Shown here piece after piece: positions 1 to 7,127 of a DNA stretch of 25,360 nucleotides. The translations under genes and the position numbers were made by a program. Origin of the DNA: Kiloniellaceae bacterium (lineage in GTDB: Bacteria > Pseudomonadota > Alphaproteobacteria > Kiloniellales > Kiloniellaceae); assembly GCA_021776195.1 (NCBI GenBank), contig JAJFGK010000079.1, positions 1-25,360 of the forward strand, read 5' to 3'. The notes under the pieces were generated by a model. The model saw nothing but the letters and a program-made list of their open reading frames with translations, searched no databases and was not told the origin of the DNA. How positions within the stretch are numbered: position 1 is the stretch's first letter; each line of letters opens with the position of its first letter.

Positions 1-192
1 CTCGATGTCGTCTTCGACGAGGATCGCGCCAGAAACCGTAAAGACAACGGTCCCGAAAACCTCGCTATCGTGCGAAAGCTCGCGCTCAACATCCTGCGAT
101 CCCATCCCGAAAAGGCCTCCATACGACGCAAAATCAAGCGCGCAGGATGGGACGACAAATTCCTCTGCTCCCTCATCGGACATATGCGATAG
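1..192 (+). CDS. ISAs1-family transposase, C-terminal fragment
   Basis: Reading from base 1 in frame 1 gives about 63 residues without a start, ending at TAG 190-192. The peptide has the typical tail of ISAs1-family DDE transposases: an acidic/basic DEDRARNRKDNGPENLAIVR segment (the R-K-x-x-GPEN signature), a LALNILR helix, a basic stretch and a GWDDKFLCSLI ending. In this family the segment follows the last catalytic acidic residue of the DDE domain and contributes to the DNA-binding C-terminus. Only this end is visible, so whether the element is intact and active cannot be judged. The reading stays open to the left edge, so no internal stop or frameshift is seen. Confidence 0.85.
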   Translation, partial: LDVVFDEDRARNRKDNGPENLAIVRKLALNILRSHPEKASIRRKIKRAGWDDKFLCSLIGHMR

Positions 193-197
193 CCCTG
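1..197 (+). mobile_element. Right end of an ISAs1-family insertion sequence (partial)
   Basis: The element enters from the left edge of the window. It contains the C-terminal end of an ISAs1-type transposase whose stop codon sits inside the presumed terminal inverted repeat, ATGCGATAGCCCTG, ending at about base 197. As I remember the family, ISAs1 elements begin with CAGGG..ATCGCAT and have a transposase that runs almost to the right terminus, which fits. The left end is outside the window, so neither the inverted repeat partner nor the target duplication can be confirmed. The bases just after 197 (TCTCCCAGTG) would be one copy of any target duplication. Confidence 0.75.
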
Positions 198-220
198 TCT
201 CCCAGTGGGGGTTCGTCTAT

Positions 221-245
221 GGCCCACCGAAGGCCGGGTTTTTTT
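221..245 (+). terminator. Possible rho-independent terminator
   Basis: GGCC-CACCGAA-GGCC followed by GGG and seven T residues (239-245). The stem is short, but the T-run is striking in this GC-rich sequence. It lies just beyond the insertion sequence end, so it may have served a gene now separated by the element. It cannot be assigned to a particular gene. Confidence 0.4.
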
Positions 246-359
246 GCCTTCTGGCCGCGTTCCGCTCCTCGACCGATGCTCGGCATCGCTCTTCGAAGCG
301 CGCCTTGCCAGAAGACAAAATAATCCCGGTCAAATGCTTCCGTATGACAAAGAAAGGCT

Positions 360-1358
360 CTAGATATCGAAATCCCAGTGCGCCGGCTTAACCCCAACAA
401 AGGGCGCCTCGAAGCTGGCGATCGCATCGCCCAGCAGGCAGCCGAGATAGGCGGTCTTGCGGTCGGGCCCGCCGAAGGCGATGGAGGAGACGTTGCGCAG
501 CTGGCGGCTGACGATGCCGTCGAGGTGCGGCCGTCCCATGCCGGTTCCCCGATAGGCCGTCTCGACCCAGGCCAGGTGGTCGGCGTCGCTGTCGTCCAGC
601 ATGACCTCCTGGCTTCCGTCGGGAGCCACCCGGATCACCCGGTTGGAGACGATCGACACCACCCAGATGCCGCCCTCTTCGTCCAGTGCCATGCCATCGG
701 GAAAGACACCGGCGCCGAAGCTGGCCAGGGTTTCCCGCGAGCCGAGGCTGCCATCGGCGCGCAGCGGCAGACGCGAGAGCCGGCGGGCGAAGGTTTCGTT
801 CACATAGAGCCATGCGCCGCCGGGGTCGAGCGCCACCTCGTTGGTGTAGCCCAGCCCCTCGGCGACGATCCGCGGTCCCTTGCCGTCGACCAGGACGATG
901 AAGCCGTCGGCCACCTCCCGGCTGTAGGCCCGGTCGCGCGGCGCCAGGCGGGTCGAGACGGTGATCCAGAGGCGCCCCAGGCCGTCGCGCAGCACGAAGT
1001 TGGTCGGCGGCAGGGCCTGGCCCGCCACCGCTGTGACCACAGGGTCGATGCGGCCCTCGCGGTCCAGGCGGTAGACGCCGCCGCAGTCGTGGCCCAGGTG
1101 CGCCAGGAGAAAACCGCCGTCGGGCTCGACCGCGATCCCATTGGGCTTGACCGGGCCATCTTCGGGTCCGCGCCCCGAGGTGGCCAGGAACCGGGCTTGT
1201 CGGCCCGCGGCATCGAGGCGCAGAACGCCGCCGTCCCAGTCGCTGACCAAAAGCGTGCCCGCCGCGGTGGCCAGAACGCACTCGGGCCGCCGCAGGTCCC
1301 GGCCCCGGAAGGTCACGGTCTCGAGCGGCACCCGAGGATCGGCCGCCGCGGCCTTCAC
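360..1358 (-). CDS. SMP-30/gluconolactonase-like beta-propeller protein
   Basis: A 332-residue protein of the SMP-30/gluconolactonase/LRE superfamily, six-bladed beta-propellers that use one divalent metal to hydrolyse lactones or related esters. Expected metal ligands are visible: Glu26 in RRPECVLA, Asn173 in YTNEVALD and Asp221 in FPDGMALDEEGG, with Asn120 in PPTNF as the usual substrate-side residue. Repeated D-x-x-G-x-x-W/L blades span the length, and no signal peptide is seen, so it is probably cytoplasmic. The start is GTG at 1358, which overlaps the stop of the DUF3306 gene by 4 bases (GTGA) and implies translational coupling. Substrate is unknown; sugar lactone or another ester is equally possible. 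Confidence 0.85.
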   Translation of the reverse strand: MKAAAADPRVPLETVTFRGRDLRRPECVLATAAGTLLVSDWDGGVLRLDAAGRQARFLATSGRGPEDGPVKPNGIAVEPDGGFLLAHLGHDCGGVYRLDREGRIDPVVTAVAGQALPPTNFVLRDGLGRLWITVSTRLAPRDRAYSREVADGFIVLVDGKGPRIVAEGLGYTNEVALDPGGAWLYVNETFARRLSRLPLRADGSLGSRETLASFGAGVFPDGMALDEEGGIWVVSIVSNRVIRVAPDGSQEVMLDDSDADHLAWVETAYRGTGMGRPHLDGIVSRQLRNVSSIAFGGPDRKTAYLGCLLGDAIASFEAPFVGVKPAHWDFDI

Positions 1359-2140
1359 CCCTGGTCGGTCCCCTGCCCGCCCCAGCGCCGCGCCGCGACG
1401 CCGCCCCTCGGCTTGGCCGCGCGGGTAGTCATGGCGAGTGGCTTGGGGGCCGCTGAGTTGGCGGGGAGAGCGGCACTGCCGCTCTGATCCGTCTCGGGCA
1501 AGGCCGCCTGCTCAGGCTCGGACCCGTCTTCGGCCTTGGCAGGGGCATCTTGGTCCGCCGCTTCGCCCGCGGCCTCCTCGACATCCGACGGCTCCGCAGA
1601 TGGCTCACCGTCGGCCGGGCCGGGGGCGGCCACTTCATCGGCGGCCAGTTCATCGGCGGCCGGGTCGTCGGCGGCCAGTTCTTCAGCGGCCAGATCATCA
1701 TCGGGCGGGTCGTCGCGCAGATAGCCGCGCCCGACCTGATAGGCCGTCTTCATGCCCTCGATCACGGTCGCCGCGTCGGTGAAATCCTCGTCATAGTCGT
1801 TCAAGCCATCGAGATTGGCGAGCAGCGGGTTCGAGCGCCAGAGCCGCTTGAGGGCTTGGCGGCGCAGGGCCTCTGGAACCTTTTCCTGCAGAAAGACGGT
1901 AAAGTCGGAATCCCGGTCGAGGGTCTCGATGTCCGGCAGTTGGGCGACGACCTCCTCCTCGCTGAGCTCGGCATCCCCCTTCGCAGCATCGGCCCCCTTC
2001 GCAGCTTCGACCGCGTCCTCGGGAACGGGAGCCGTCACGGCAACGGTCTTGGCGCCCGGATCGTCGTCCTGCTTCAACCGCGACCAGCGGCCCAGGAAAC
2101 CTTCCTTCTCGGAGTCCAGTTCATCGACCCGCCGTGTCAT
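1355..2140 (-). CDS. DUF3306 domain protein
   Basis: A 261-residue protein. The N-terminal half matches the DUF3306 pattern: GFLGRWSRLKQ near residue 14, LPDIETLDRDSDFTVFLQEKVPEALRR (about 68-94), then ALKRLWRSNPLLANLDGLNDYDEDFTD (about 96-122). The second half is a disordered Ala/Glu/Asp-rich tail with repeats such as AADDPAADELAAD and a basic end. In many proteobacteria, DUF3306 and DUF3305 genes sit together beside formate dehydrogenase genes and a TorD-like chaperone. Here the DUF3305 partner is present, but no dehydrogenase is visible in the window. ATG start at 2140 with a GAGAGGG tract upstream. Molecular function is not established; a role in molybdo-enzyme maturation is inferred only from that genomic association. 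Confidence 0.85.
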   Translation of the reverse strand: MTRRVDELDSEKEGFLGRWSRLKQDDDPGAKTVAVTAPVPEDAVEAAKGADAAKGDAELSEEEVVAQLPDIETLDRDSDFTVFLQEKVPEALRRQALKRLWRSNPLLANLDGLNDYDEDFTDAATVIEGMKTAYQVGRGYLRDDPPDDDLAAEELAADDPAADELAADEVAAPGPADGEPSAEPSDVEEAAGEAADQDAPAKAEDGSEPEQAALPETDQSGSAALPANSAAPKPLAMTTRAAKPRGGVAARRWGGQGTDQG

Positions 2141-2189
2141 CCGCGTTGCGCCCTCTCACCCTTCATCGAGCCAATCACCGTCGCCCCCC

Positions 2190-2837
2190 TCACCCGGAGC
2201 CCTGGCCGCGCGGCGGTCGCCCGGCGCCGGGAGGGGGCCCGTCGAAGCCTTCCTTGCGCGGGTCGTGCGGCTTGCGCTTGCGCTTCTTGAAGGGCACGTC
2301 GACATGATGCTGGTGGCAAAAGGCCTCGATAAAGCCCACCAGTTCGGCGGGCAAAGCCACGGCATCGACGATCTCCTCGCCGGAATCGAGATAATCCTGG
2401 GCCTCGTAGGGGCAGGCCGTGACCAGGAACGGCAGAAAGTCATGGGGCACATCGGGATCTTCGTTCTGGCGCAGCACCACGAAGAGCCGCGGCGGCGTTT
2501 GTGACAGATTGACCTTGTAGCCCTCGGTTTCCTTGCGAAACAATTCTAGCGGGAGAGTCCCGGCGTGGAACAACTGGCGTTCCTCGCCGGCCTCCAGAAC
2601 CGGCCAGTCGTCTTCCGGCGCCTGGGCGGGGGCGCCGGGGATCACGGCGACGGCGCGCCAGGCGTAATCCTGCCAGGGGTTGTCGATCTTGCGCCGCTCG
2701 ACCACGACGCCGACCGAAACACGCTCCTGCTTCGCAAAAGCGCCCTCCTGGTCCACCATCCCCGCGTCGGCCCTGATTTCGGCGGCCGTTATTTCGTCGC
2801 TGTCCATTCGTCCATCCCGATCACCTTGTGTCTTCAT
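2190..2837 (-). CDS. DUF3305 domain protein
   Basis: A 215-residue protein with the DUF3305 signature: VSVGVVVERRKIDNPWQDYAW followed by AVAVIPGAP (about residues 40-70), a FHAGTLPLELFRKETEGYKVNLSQTPPRLFVVLR block, and a C-terminal HHVDVPFKKRKRKPHDPRKEGF basic stretch followed by a Pro/Gly tail. It lies 49 bases upstream of the DUF3306 gene on the same strand, the usual pairing. Start ATG at 2837 is preceded by GAGGCAAG; an in-frame ATG ten codons later (MDSDEITA) is an alternative. In other genomes the pair accompanies formate dehydrogenase and 4Fe-4S genes, none of which is visible here. Biochemical role unknown. Confidence 0.85.
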   Translation of the reverse strand: MKTQGDRDGRMDSDEITAAEIRADAGMVDQEGAFAKQERVSVGVVVERRKIDNPWQDYAWRAVAVIPGAPAQAPEDDWPVLEAGEERQLFHAGTLPLELFRKETEGYKVNLSQTPPRLFVVLRQNEDPDVPHDFLPFLVTACPYEAQDYLDSGEEIVDAVALPAELVGFIEAFCHQHHVDVPFKKRKRKPHDPRKEGFDGPPPGAGRPPRGQGSG

Positions 2838-2936
2838 CTTGCCTCATTCCCCCGCCATTGTCAGGCCCGCCTGACGCCGTTGGCCTTGGGCCCGTCCGCG
2901 AGGCTTCACGCGGCCGTGTAGAGGGATGATTTGCGT

Positions 2937-2963
2937 TTGATCGGTTCGGACCAGATCTATATC
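2937..2963 (+). promoter_or_regulatory. Tentative sigma-70-like promoter for the cytochrome c gene
   Basis: TTGATC (2937-2942) and TATATC (2958-2963) are separated by 15 bases, shorter than the preferred 17. They lie in the 193-base region between the divergent DUF3305 gene and the cytochrome c gene. This AT-richer patch is the best candidate in the interval but is unproven. Confidence 0.25.
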
Positions 2964-3030
2964 GTCGCCAGGCTTCGCCGTGGCGATTCCGCACAACATA
3001 TTCTTGCTGAAAGATTCGGGAGACAAGTGA

Positions 3031-3450
3031 ATGGTGACGATGACTTTGAAGCGGGCGACTTTGAAACAGGTGACAATGGCTGCCACCCTGACATTGGCCA
3101 TTGTTGGCACGGGTAGCGGCTCGGCGCTGGCGGAAGGCGACGCCGAGGCCGGCGCCAAGGTCTTCCGCAAGTGTAAGGCCTGTCACGTGGTCGATGCCCC
3201 CAAACACCGGGTCGGGCCTTCGCTGCAAGGCCTCATCGGTCGGACCGCCGGGACCGCCGAGGGCTACAAGTACTCCAAGGCCATGATCGCCTATGGCGAA
3301 TCCGGCATCGTGTGGGACGCGGCGGCGCTCGACACCTATCTGGAAGCCCCCCGCAAGATCGTCGCCGGCACCAAGATGGCCTTTCCCGGCCTCAAAAAAC
3401 CCGAGGATCGCGAGAACGTCATCGCCTATCTTATGCAGTCTTCCCAATAG
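3031..3450 (+). CDS. Class I cytochrome c (c2/c550-like), periplasmic
   Basis: A 139-residue precursor with a Sec-type signal peptide (basic start, hydrophobic MAATLTLAIVG, likely cleavage after ALA at residue 34), leaving a mature electron carrier of about 105 residues. The heme c site is CKACH at 48-52. GPSLQGLIGRTAGTAEGYKYS is the usual region after it, and Met116 in GTKMAFPGL is the expected axial ligand, followed by the C-terminal helix ENVIAYLMQ. These are hallmarks of mono-heme class I cytochromes that shuttle electrons to terminal oxidases or other periplasmic enzymes. GGGAG upstream of ATG 3031 supports the start; ATGs at 3040 and 3076 are in frame. The next gene also encodes an exported heme protein. 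Confidence 0.93.
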   Translation: MVTMTLKRATLKQVTMAATLTLAIVGTGSGSALAEGDAEAGAKVFRKCKACHVVDAPKHRVGPSLQGLIGRTAGTAEGYKYSKAMIAYGESGIVWDAAALDTYLEAPRKIVAGTKMAFPGLKKPEDRENVIAYLMQSSQ

Positions 3451-3457
3451 ACGAACC

Positions 3458-3481
3458 GGGCCCCGTGACCGCGCGGGGCCC
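3458..3481 (+). terminator. Strong GC hairpin after the cytochrome c gene
   Basis: GGGCCCCG (3458-3465) and CGGGGCCC (3474-3481) form a perfect 8-base stem with an 8-base loop, beginning 8 bases after the cytochrome stop. No T-run follows, so it may be an mRNA-stabilising or pausing structure rather than a classical intrinsic terminator. Confidence 0.45.
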
Positions 3482-3688
3482 CGCCGCCGCGACCCTATCG
3501 GCCAGATTTCCGGTCCCTCCCAAGGTATTCAAGAAAAGGCATGCTCACCAGAACGTGAGTTTGCTTGATTCTACAAGCGTCTAGACTCGGGCTAGCGTTC
3601 AATCGCGGAAATCAATCTGGCCAACCGGCCGAACAGCTTTAACATTTGTCCCACCGCACAACTGGGGCTTCGTCTTGGGAGGACTTCG

Positions 3689-4975
3689 ATGATATTGAGA
3701 AACCGCTTGTTGATGACCTGCGCCATCGTGCCAGCGGCCCTCGTGGCCGGGGGCGCACTGAGCGGCGTGGTGGTCACCGGGCAATTGGGCATGCAGTCTG
3801 CTTATGCGACCTGTAACCCCTGTGCGGCGGTCAACCCCTGCAATCCTTGCGCGGCAGCCTGTAACCCCTGTGCCGCGGCTTGCAATCCCTGTAACCCTTG
3901 CGCGGCGGCTTGTAATCCGTGCAATCCTTGTGCGGCGGCCTGCAACCCTTGCAATCCCTGCGCGGCGGCCTGTAACCCCTGCAATCCTTGTGCGGCGGCT
4001 TGCAATCCCTGTAACCCGTGCAATCCTTGCGCCGGTGCGTGCAATCCGTGCAATCCCTGTGCGGCGGCCTGTGTCGTGCCGCGCCTTCAAGCGGCCGCGG
4101 CGTGCAACCCCTGTGCGGCGGCCTGTAACCCCTGCAATCCCTGCGCGGCCGCTTGCAATCCCTGTAATCCCTGCGCGGCGGCCTGTAACCCCTGTAATCC
4201 CTGCGCGGCGGCCTGCAACCCCTGCAATCCCTGTGCGGCGGCCTGTAACCCCTGCAATCCCTGCGCGGCGGCCTGTAACCCCTGCAATCCCTGTGCAGCC
4301 GCTTGCAATCCCTGTAATCCCTGTGCGGCGGCCTGTAACCCCTGCAATCCCTGTGCAGCCGCTTGCAATCCCTGTAATCCCTGTGCAGCGGCCTGTAACC
4401 CCTGCAATCCCTGCGCGGCTTGCAATCCTTGCAATCCCTGCGGCGGGTGCAATCCCTGCGGCGGCGGCGCTGCACCGGAGCTGACGGCTGGCGAACTGGC
4501 CGCGGTTTACGACTGCCTCGAGCCGACCATGACGGCGGCCTACGGCAAGTCCGACAATGCCCGCGCGCTGGAGTTCCGCACCTATCGGATCTACAGCAAG
4601 CACGCCTATGTCTCCGACACCCACGGCGGCCGCTTCGTGATGAACTATGGCAACGAGACCGCCAAGGCCTACGGCGCCTACGAGAACGCGGGGACCTTCC
4701 CGGCGGGATCGGCCCTGGCCAAGCCGAGTTTCGCGGTCAAGGGCAACGGCCGCGCGACCCTGGGGCCCTTGTTCCTCATGGAGAAGATGGCCGCCGGCTT
4801 CAATGCCGGCAGCGACGATTGGCGCTACACCATGATCATGCCGAACGGTTCGATCTTCGGGACGACCAACGGCAAGAACTCCAAGAAGGTCGAGTTCTGT
4901 ATCGGGTGCCACCAATCGGTCACGCCCGACCAGGATAACGTCATGCTGCTGCCCGAAGAACTCCGGGTGAAGTAG
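3689..4975 (+). CDS. Asn-Pro-Cys repeat protein with C-terminal cytochrome P460-like heme domain
   Basis: A 428-residue exported protein in three parts. Residues 1-40 form a signal peptide with likely cleavage at AYA|T. Residues 42-257 are a low-complexity array of [10 protein letters not shown] units, with about 41 NPC triplets and roughly 60 cysteines, interrupted once by VVPRLQ near residues 129-134. Residues 264-428 resemble cytochrome P460: [49 protein letters not shown] and a heme c motif CIGCH at 404-408 close to the end. P460-family proteins bind an unusual heme and act on hydroxylamine or nitric oxide; the substrate here is unknown. GGGAGGA precedes the ATG at 3689. The array could be a metal-binding, disulfide-linked or spacer segment; this is inference. 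A hairpin terminator follows the gene. Confidence 0.85.
   Translation: MILRNRLLMTCAIVPAALVAGGALSGVVVTGQLGMQSAYATCNPCAAVNPCNPCAAACNPCAAACNPCNPCAAACNPCNPCAAACNPCNPCAAACNPCNPCAAACNPCNPCNPCAGACNPCNPCAAACVVPRLQAAAACNPCAAACNPCNPCAAACNPCNPCAAACNPCNPCAAACNPCNPCAAACNPCNPCAAACNPCNPCAAACNPCNPCAAACNPCNPCAAACNPCNPCAAACNPCNPCAACNPCNPCGGCNPCGGGAAPELTAGELAAVYDCLEPTMTAAYGKSDNARALEFRTYRIYSKHAYVSDTHGGRFVMNYGNETAKAYGAYENAGTFPAGSALAKPSFAVKGNGRATLGPLFLMEKMAAGFNAGSDDWRYTMIMPNGSIFGTTNGKNSKKVEFCIGCHQSVTPDQDNVMLLPEELRVK
3812..4459 (+). repeat. In-frame tandem repeat, about 30-base unit ([10 protein letters not shown])
   Basis: The coding array of the preceding gene. The basic unit is about 30 bases (10 residues), with near-identical copies in register every 30 or 60 bases from 4103 to about 4420. 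Codon variation alternates mainly TGC/TGT, AAC/AAT and GCG/GCA/GCC. The first part (3812-4072) is less regular and includes a single NPC unit and an NPCNPCNPC triple. An 18-base interruption lies at 4073-4090. All variation preserves frame, which suggests the protein sequence is under selection. Confidence 0.95.
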
Positions 4976-4986
4976 CTACACACATA

Positions 4987-5023
4987 ACCCGGCGTGGCGG
5001 GATGCCGCTGCGCCGGGTTCTTT
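4987..5023 (+). terminator. Rho-independent terminator after the P460-like gene
   Basis: AACCCGGCG (4987-4995 region) pairs with CGCCGGGTT (5011-5019), a 9-base stem followed by CTTTCT. It begins 11 bases after the stop of the P460-like gene and should limit transcription into the Sel1-repeat gene, which starts 23 bases further on. Confidence 0.7.
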
Positions 5024-5045
5024 CTGCCTGGAGGTCTGGTTTCGA

Positions 5046-5534
5046 ATGGTCCCGTGCGGGTTCACCCTGCTGGTCGTGCTGTCGCTGGCCTTGGGTCCTG
5101 GCCTGACCGCCAATTCCGCCCTGGCCATTGACCCCGAAGAAATCTTCATCGAAGGCCTGGAGGCCTATGACGGCGGCGACCTGACCGAAGCCGCCGCCGC
5201 TTTTCGTCAGGCGGCCGACGCCGGCCATCGCGAAGCGCTGGTCGTCCTCGCCGGTCTGACCCTGGACGGCCGCGGAGTCAGACAAGACCCGGCCCAGGCC
5301 GCGCGGCTCTATCGCCGCGCCGCCGAGCAGGGGGACGCCCTCGCCCAACTCAATCTCGGCGACCTTTACAGCCGCGGCCTGGGTGTGCCGCGCGATCGCC
5401 GGGAAGCGCACTACTGGCTGTCGCGTGCCGCCGCCCAGGGCCGTCGATGGCCCCTGGCGCGGCTGCGCCAGATCGAGGCGGCGATGACGCCGGAAGAACT
5501 GGCCCAGGCCCGGCTGCGCCTCGCCAACGAGTGA
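5046..5534 (+). CDS. Exported Sel1-like repeat (TPR-related) protein
   Basis: A 162-residue protein. Residues 1-27 look like a signal peptide (LLVVLSLALGPGLTANSALA). The rest holds a TPR-like helix pair (GLEAYDGGDLTEAAAAFRQAADAGHREALVVLAGL) and then Sel1 repeats with the typical pattern: LDGRGVRQDPAQAARLYRRAAEQGDALAQLNLGDLYSRGLGVPRDRREAHYWLSRAAAQG. Sel1 repeats are alpha-alpha superhelical scaffolds for protein-protein contact. It probably acts in the periplasm or at the envelope, but the partner is unknown. ATG at 5046 has GGAGG about 15 bases upstream (spacing long). Upstream is a terminator, so it may have its own promoter or depend on readthrough; downstream it converges on the methyltransferase gene with a 28-base gap. 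Confidence 0.85.
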   Translation: MVPCGFTLLVVLSLALGPGLTANSALAIDPEEIFIEGLEAYDGGDLTEAAAAFRQAADAGHREALVVLAGLTLDGRGVRQDPAQAARLYRRAAEQGDALAQLNLGDLYSRGLGVPRDRREAHYWLSRAAAQGRRWPLARLRQIEAAMTPEELAQARLRLANE

Positions 5535-5562
5535 GCGCCCCCGCAGCCACGTAATCCGTCTC

Positions 5563-6216
5563 CTAGCCGGCCTTCTTCGCCACGATAAACAAGCCTTTTG
5601 CCCGGCCGGGCTTCCGTCGGTAGTCGATTGTGAAACCGGCGGAGGTCAGGTTGTCCTCGAGTTCCCGGGCGGTGAAGACCTTGACCAGCGGCAACAGCCC
5701 AAAGAACCGTCCAACCGGCGCGATGATCTTGAAGATCTTCAAGAAGTCGCCGATACAGACCGTGCTGGAGACGAACAGACCGCCGGGTTTGAGCATCCTG
5801 TAAACCTTGGCGATGGCGTCTTCCTTACTCTCCAAAAGGTGCAAAATACTGTGCGCCATGACGGCATCGAGGGATCCATCGGGCAGATCGAGGTCTTCGA
5901 TTGTCGATTGCTCAAACGTGACGTTCCCCACGCCGCCAGCCTCTGCCTTGCCTTTCGCGATCTCGATCATTTTCGCCGAGATATCGATGGCCTGTATGTG
6001 CTTCACAGAGGGCGCCAGGGCGATGGCCGTCGAACCGGTGCCACTACCGAACTCCAAAATCTCCATTTCGGCGCGGAAGTAGTCTCGCATGACCTGTAGC
6101 TTTTTCTGATAGGCCGCCTCATCGGCAACCGGTTTTTTCGCGTAGCCTTCGGCGATCTTGTCCCAAAATTTGCTCGGCTGGTGCATCGTCATCCCCGTCT
6201 GTTTGGTTGTGGTCAT
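5563..6216 (-). CDS. Class I SAM-dependent methyltransferase
   Basis: A 217-residue protein from ATG 6216, chosen because the start overlaps the stop of the upstream methyltransferase gene (ATGA) and has GGAG 8 bases before it; an extension to 6288 would run through that gene. Motif I is ILEFGSGTGSTAIALA, followed by the acidic IQAIDIS strand, DLDLPDGSLDAVMAHSILHLL (motif II region) and YRMLKPGGLFV (motif III). This is the UbiE/Methyltransf_11-type Rossmann fold. The hydrophobic FGLLPLVKVFTARELEDNLTSAGF segment suggests a lipophilic or membrane-associated substrate, but none can be named. It forms a two-gene unit with the next methyltransferase, divergent from a LysR regulator. Confidence 0.85.
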   Translation of the reverse strand: MTTTKQTGMTMHQPSKFWDKIAEGYAKKPVADEAAYQKKLQVMRDYFRAEMEILEFGSGTGSTAIALAPSVKHIQAIDISAKMIEIAKGKAEAGGVGNVTFEQSTIEDLDLPDGSLDAVMAHSILHLLESKEDAIAKVYRMLKPGGLFVSSTVCIGDFLKIFKIIAPVGRFFGLLPLVKVFTARELEDNLTSAGFTIDYRRKPGRAKGLFIVAKKAG

Positions 6217-7010
6217 GCTGCAAGCTCCATGACGAACTCGTTCGCCGGCTTCCTGGCGACACAGGCCAGGCTCAGTTGCCGACAGCAAGGACTATCGTTG
6301 AACAAGACACAGCGGACGCCTTCCAGGCCTCGGCCACGCAGCCAAGCTTCGGCCTGGGTGGGCGTCACCCGATGGGTTCGCCACTTGAGGTGCAGAACCA
6401 GGCCCAGCGGGGAGCGGCGGGTGAGGCAGGCCACGAGCAGACCTCCGGGCTTTAGGACCCTAACCATCTCGTCGAGCGCAGCGCTCGGATCGACCAGGTG
6501 TTCCAGCACATGAGAAGTCATCACGAGATCGAAAATGCCATCACCGTAAGGGAGCTTGCGCACGTCGCCGCGACGTAACGACGCCTTGAGACCGGCATCG
6601 CGAAGGCTACCGCGTGCCAGCTCGAGCATGCGAGGCGATATATCGATGGCGTCGAGCTTGAACGGGGCCGGTAACACACGGGCGAGCGCGCAGGATAGGG
6701 CGCCGGTGCCGACGCCACAATCCAGTACGCGCAGGTGGACCTTGTCGACCTCGGATCCGGCCTCACCCAACACCTCGCGAAGCAATGTCTCGTAAGCGCT
6801 TGGAAAACCGAGCCGATCCAGCATTCGGCTCCAGCCTGGCGCGGCACGGTCGTAGCGGCGGGCCAGCTCTCCCGTGCTCAGGGCGCGACGGCGCAGGGAG
6901 ATCTGCCAGGAGCCGATCCAGCGAACGAGCACGGGAATCGTACCCTCGTCAGAATCGGGCTTGGGCACTGTGCCCGAGGATAGCTTGGTCGGAGTGTTTG
7001 GGCTGTGCAT
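6213..7010 (-). CDS. Class I SAM-dependent methyltransferase
   Basis: A 265-residue protein if started at ATG 7010 (MHSPNTP); GTG 7076 and ATG 7067 are upstream in-frame alternatives, and none has a decisive ribosome binding site. After a variable N-terminus (TGELARRYDRAAPGWSRML, a typical methyltransferase cap) comes VLDCGVGTGALSCALARVL (motif I), LDAIDISPRMLELAR, LPYGDGIFDLVMTSHVLEHL and MVRVLKPGGLLVACL. Two Cys at the end (SPCCRQL) are notable but not diagnostic. The stop overlaps the next methyltransferase by 4 bases, so the two are probably co-translated. The LysR gene transcribed in the opposite direction from the shared upstream region is the likely regulator. Confidence 0.85.
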   Translation of the reverse strand: MHSPNTPTKLSSGTVPKPDSDEGTIPVLVRWIGSWQISLRRRALSTGELARRYDRAAPGWSRMLDRLGFPSAYETLLREVLGEAGSEVDKVHLRVLDCGVGTGALSCALARVLPAPFKLDAIDISPRMLELARGSLRDAGLKASLRRGDVRKLPYGDGIFDLVMTSHVLEHLVDPSAALDEMVRVLKPGGLLVACLTRRSPLGLVLHLKWRTHRVTPTQAEAWLRGRGLEGVRCVLFNDSPCCRQLSLACVARKPANEFVMELAA

Positions 7011-7099
7011 GGGATTCTCGTTGTTTTGCGAGGTGTGGCGGGGTCGATGGGGCGTCGTGCGATCCATCCGGCGCACTCTTAATCATACATCGATCGAAT

Positions 7100-7124
7100 A
7101 GAAATTGCGGAAATCGGTATTTCT
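7100..7124. promoter_or_regulatory. Candidate LysR-type operator in the divergent region
   Basis: AGAAAT (7100-7105) and ATTTCT (7119-7124) are inverted arms 13 bases apart in an AT-rich island between the divergent methyltransferase and LysR genes. A second inverted repeat, ATGCA-AATA-TGCAT (7128-7141), follows. LysR-type regulators usually bind partly palindromic T-N11-A sites in exactly this position. Confidence 0.4.
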
Positions 7125-7127
7125 GAT

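Noticed and set aside
193..240. Possible tRNA 3' end (GGGGTTCG near 206-213 followed by GGCCCACCGA)
   Set aside because: The T-loop-like TTCG is not followed by a matching stem, no acceptor stem or anticodon arm is present in the window, and the upstream side is the insertion sequence. I do not call a tRNA.
173..427. Small minus-strand frame of 84 codons near the insertion sequence end
   Set aside because: It overlaps the end of the transposase fragment and the C-terminal end of the SMP-30 gene, and its product has no family resemblance.
378..1487. Long plus-strand frame over the SMP-30 gene region
   Set aside because: It is antisense to the well-supported SMP-30 and DUF3306 genes and has shadow composition. 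High GC in this genome gives many such frames.
3599..4915. A 438-codon antisense reading frame over the NPC repeat gene, with [15 protein letters not shown] repeats
   Set aside because: It mirrors the sense repeat and appears only because the repeat has no stop codons in any frame. The sense strand has a ribosome binding site, signal peptide and heme domain, so the antisense frame is a shadow.
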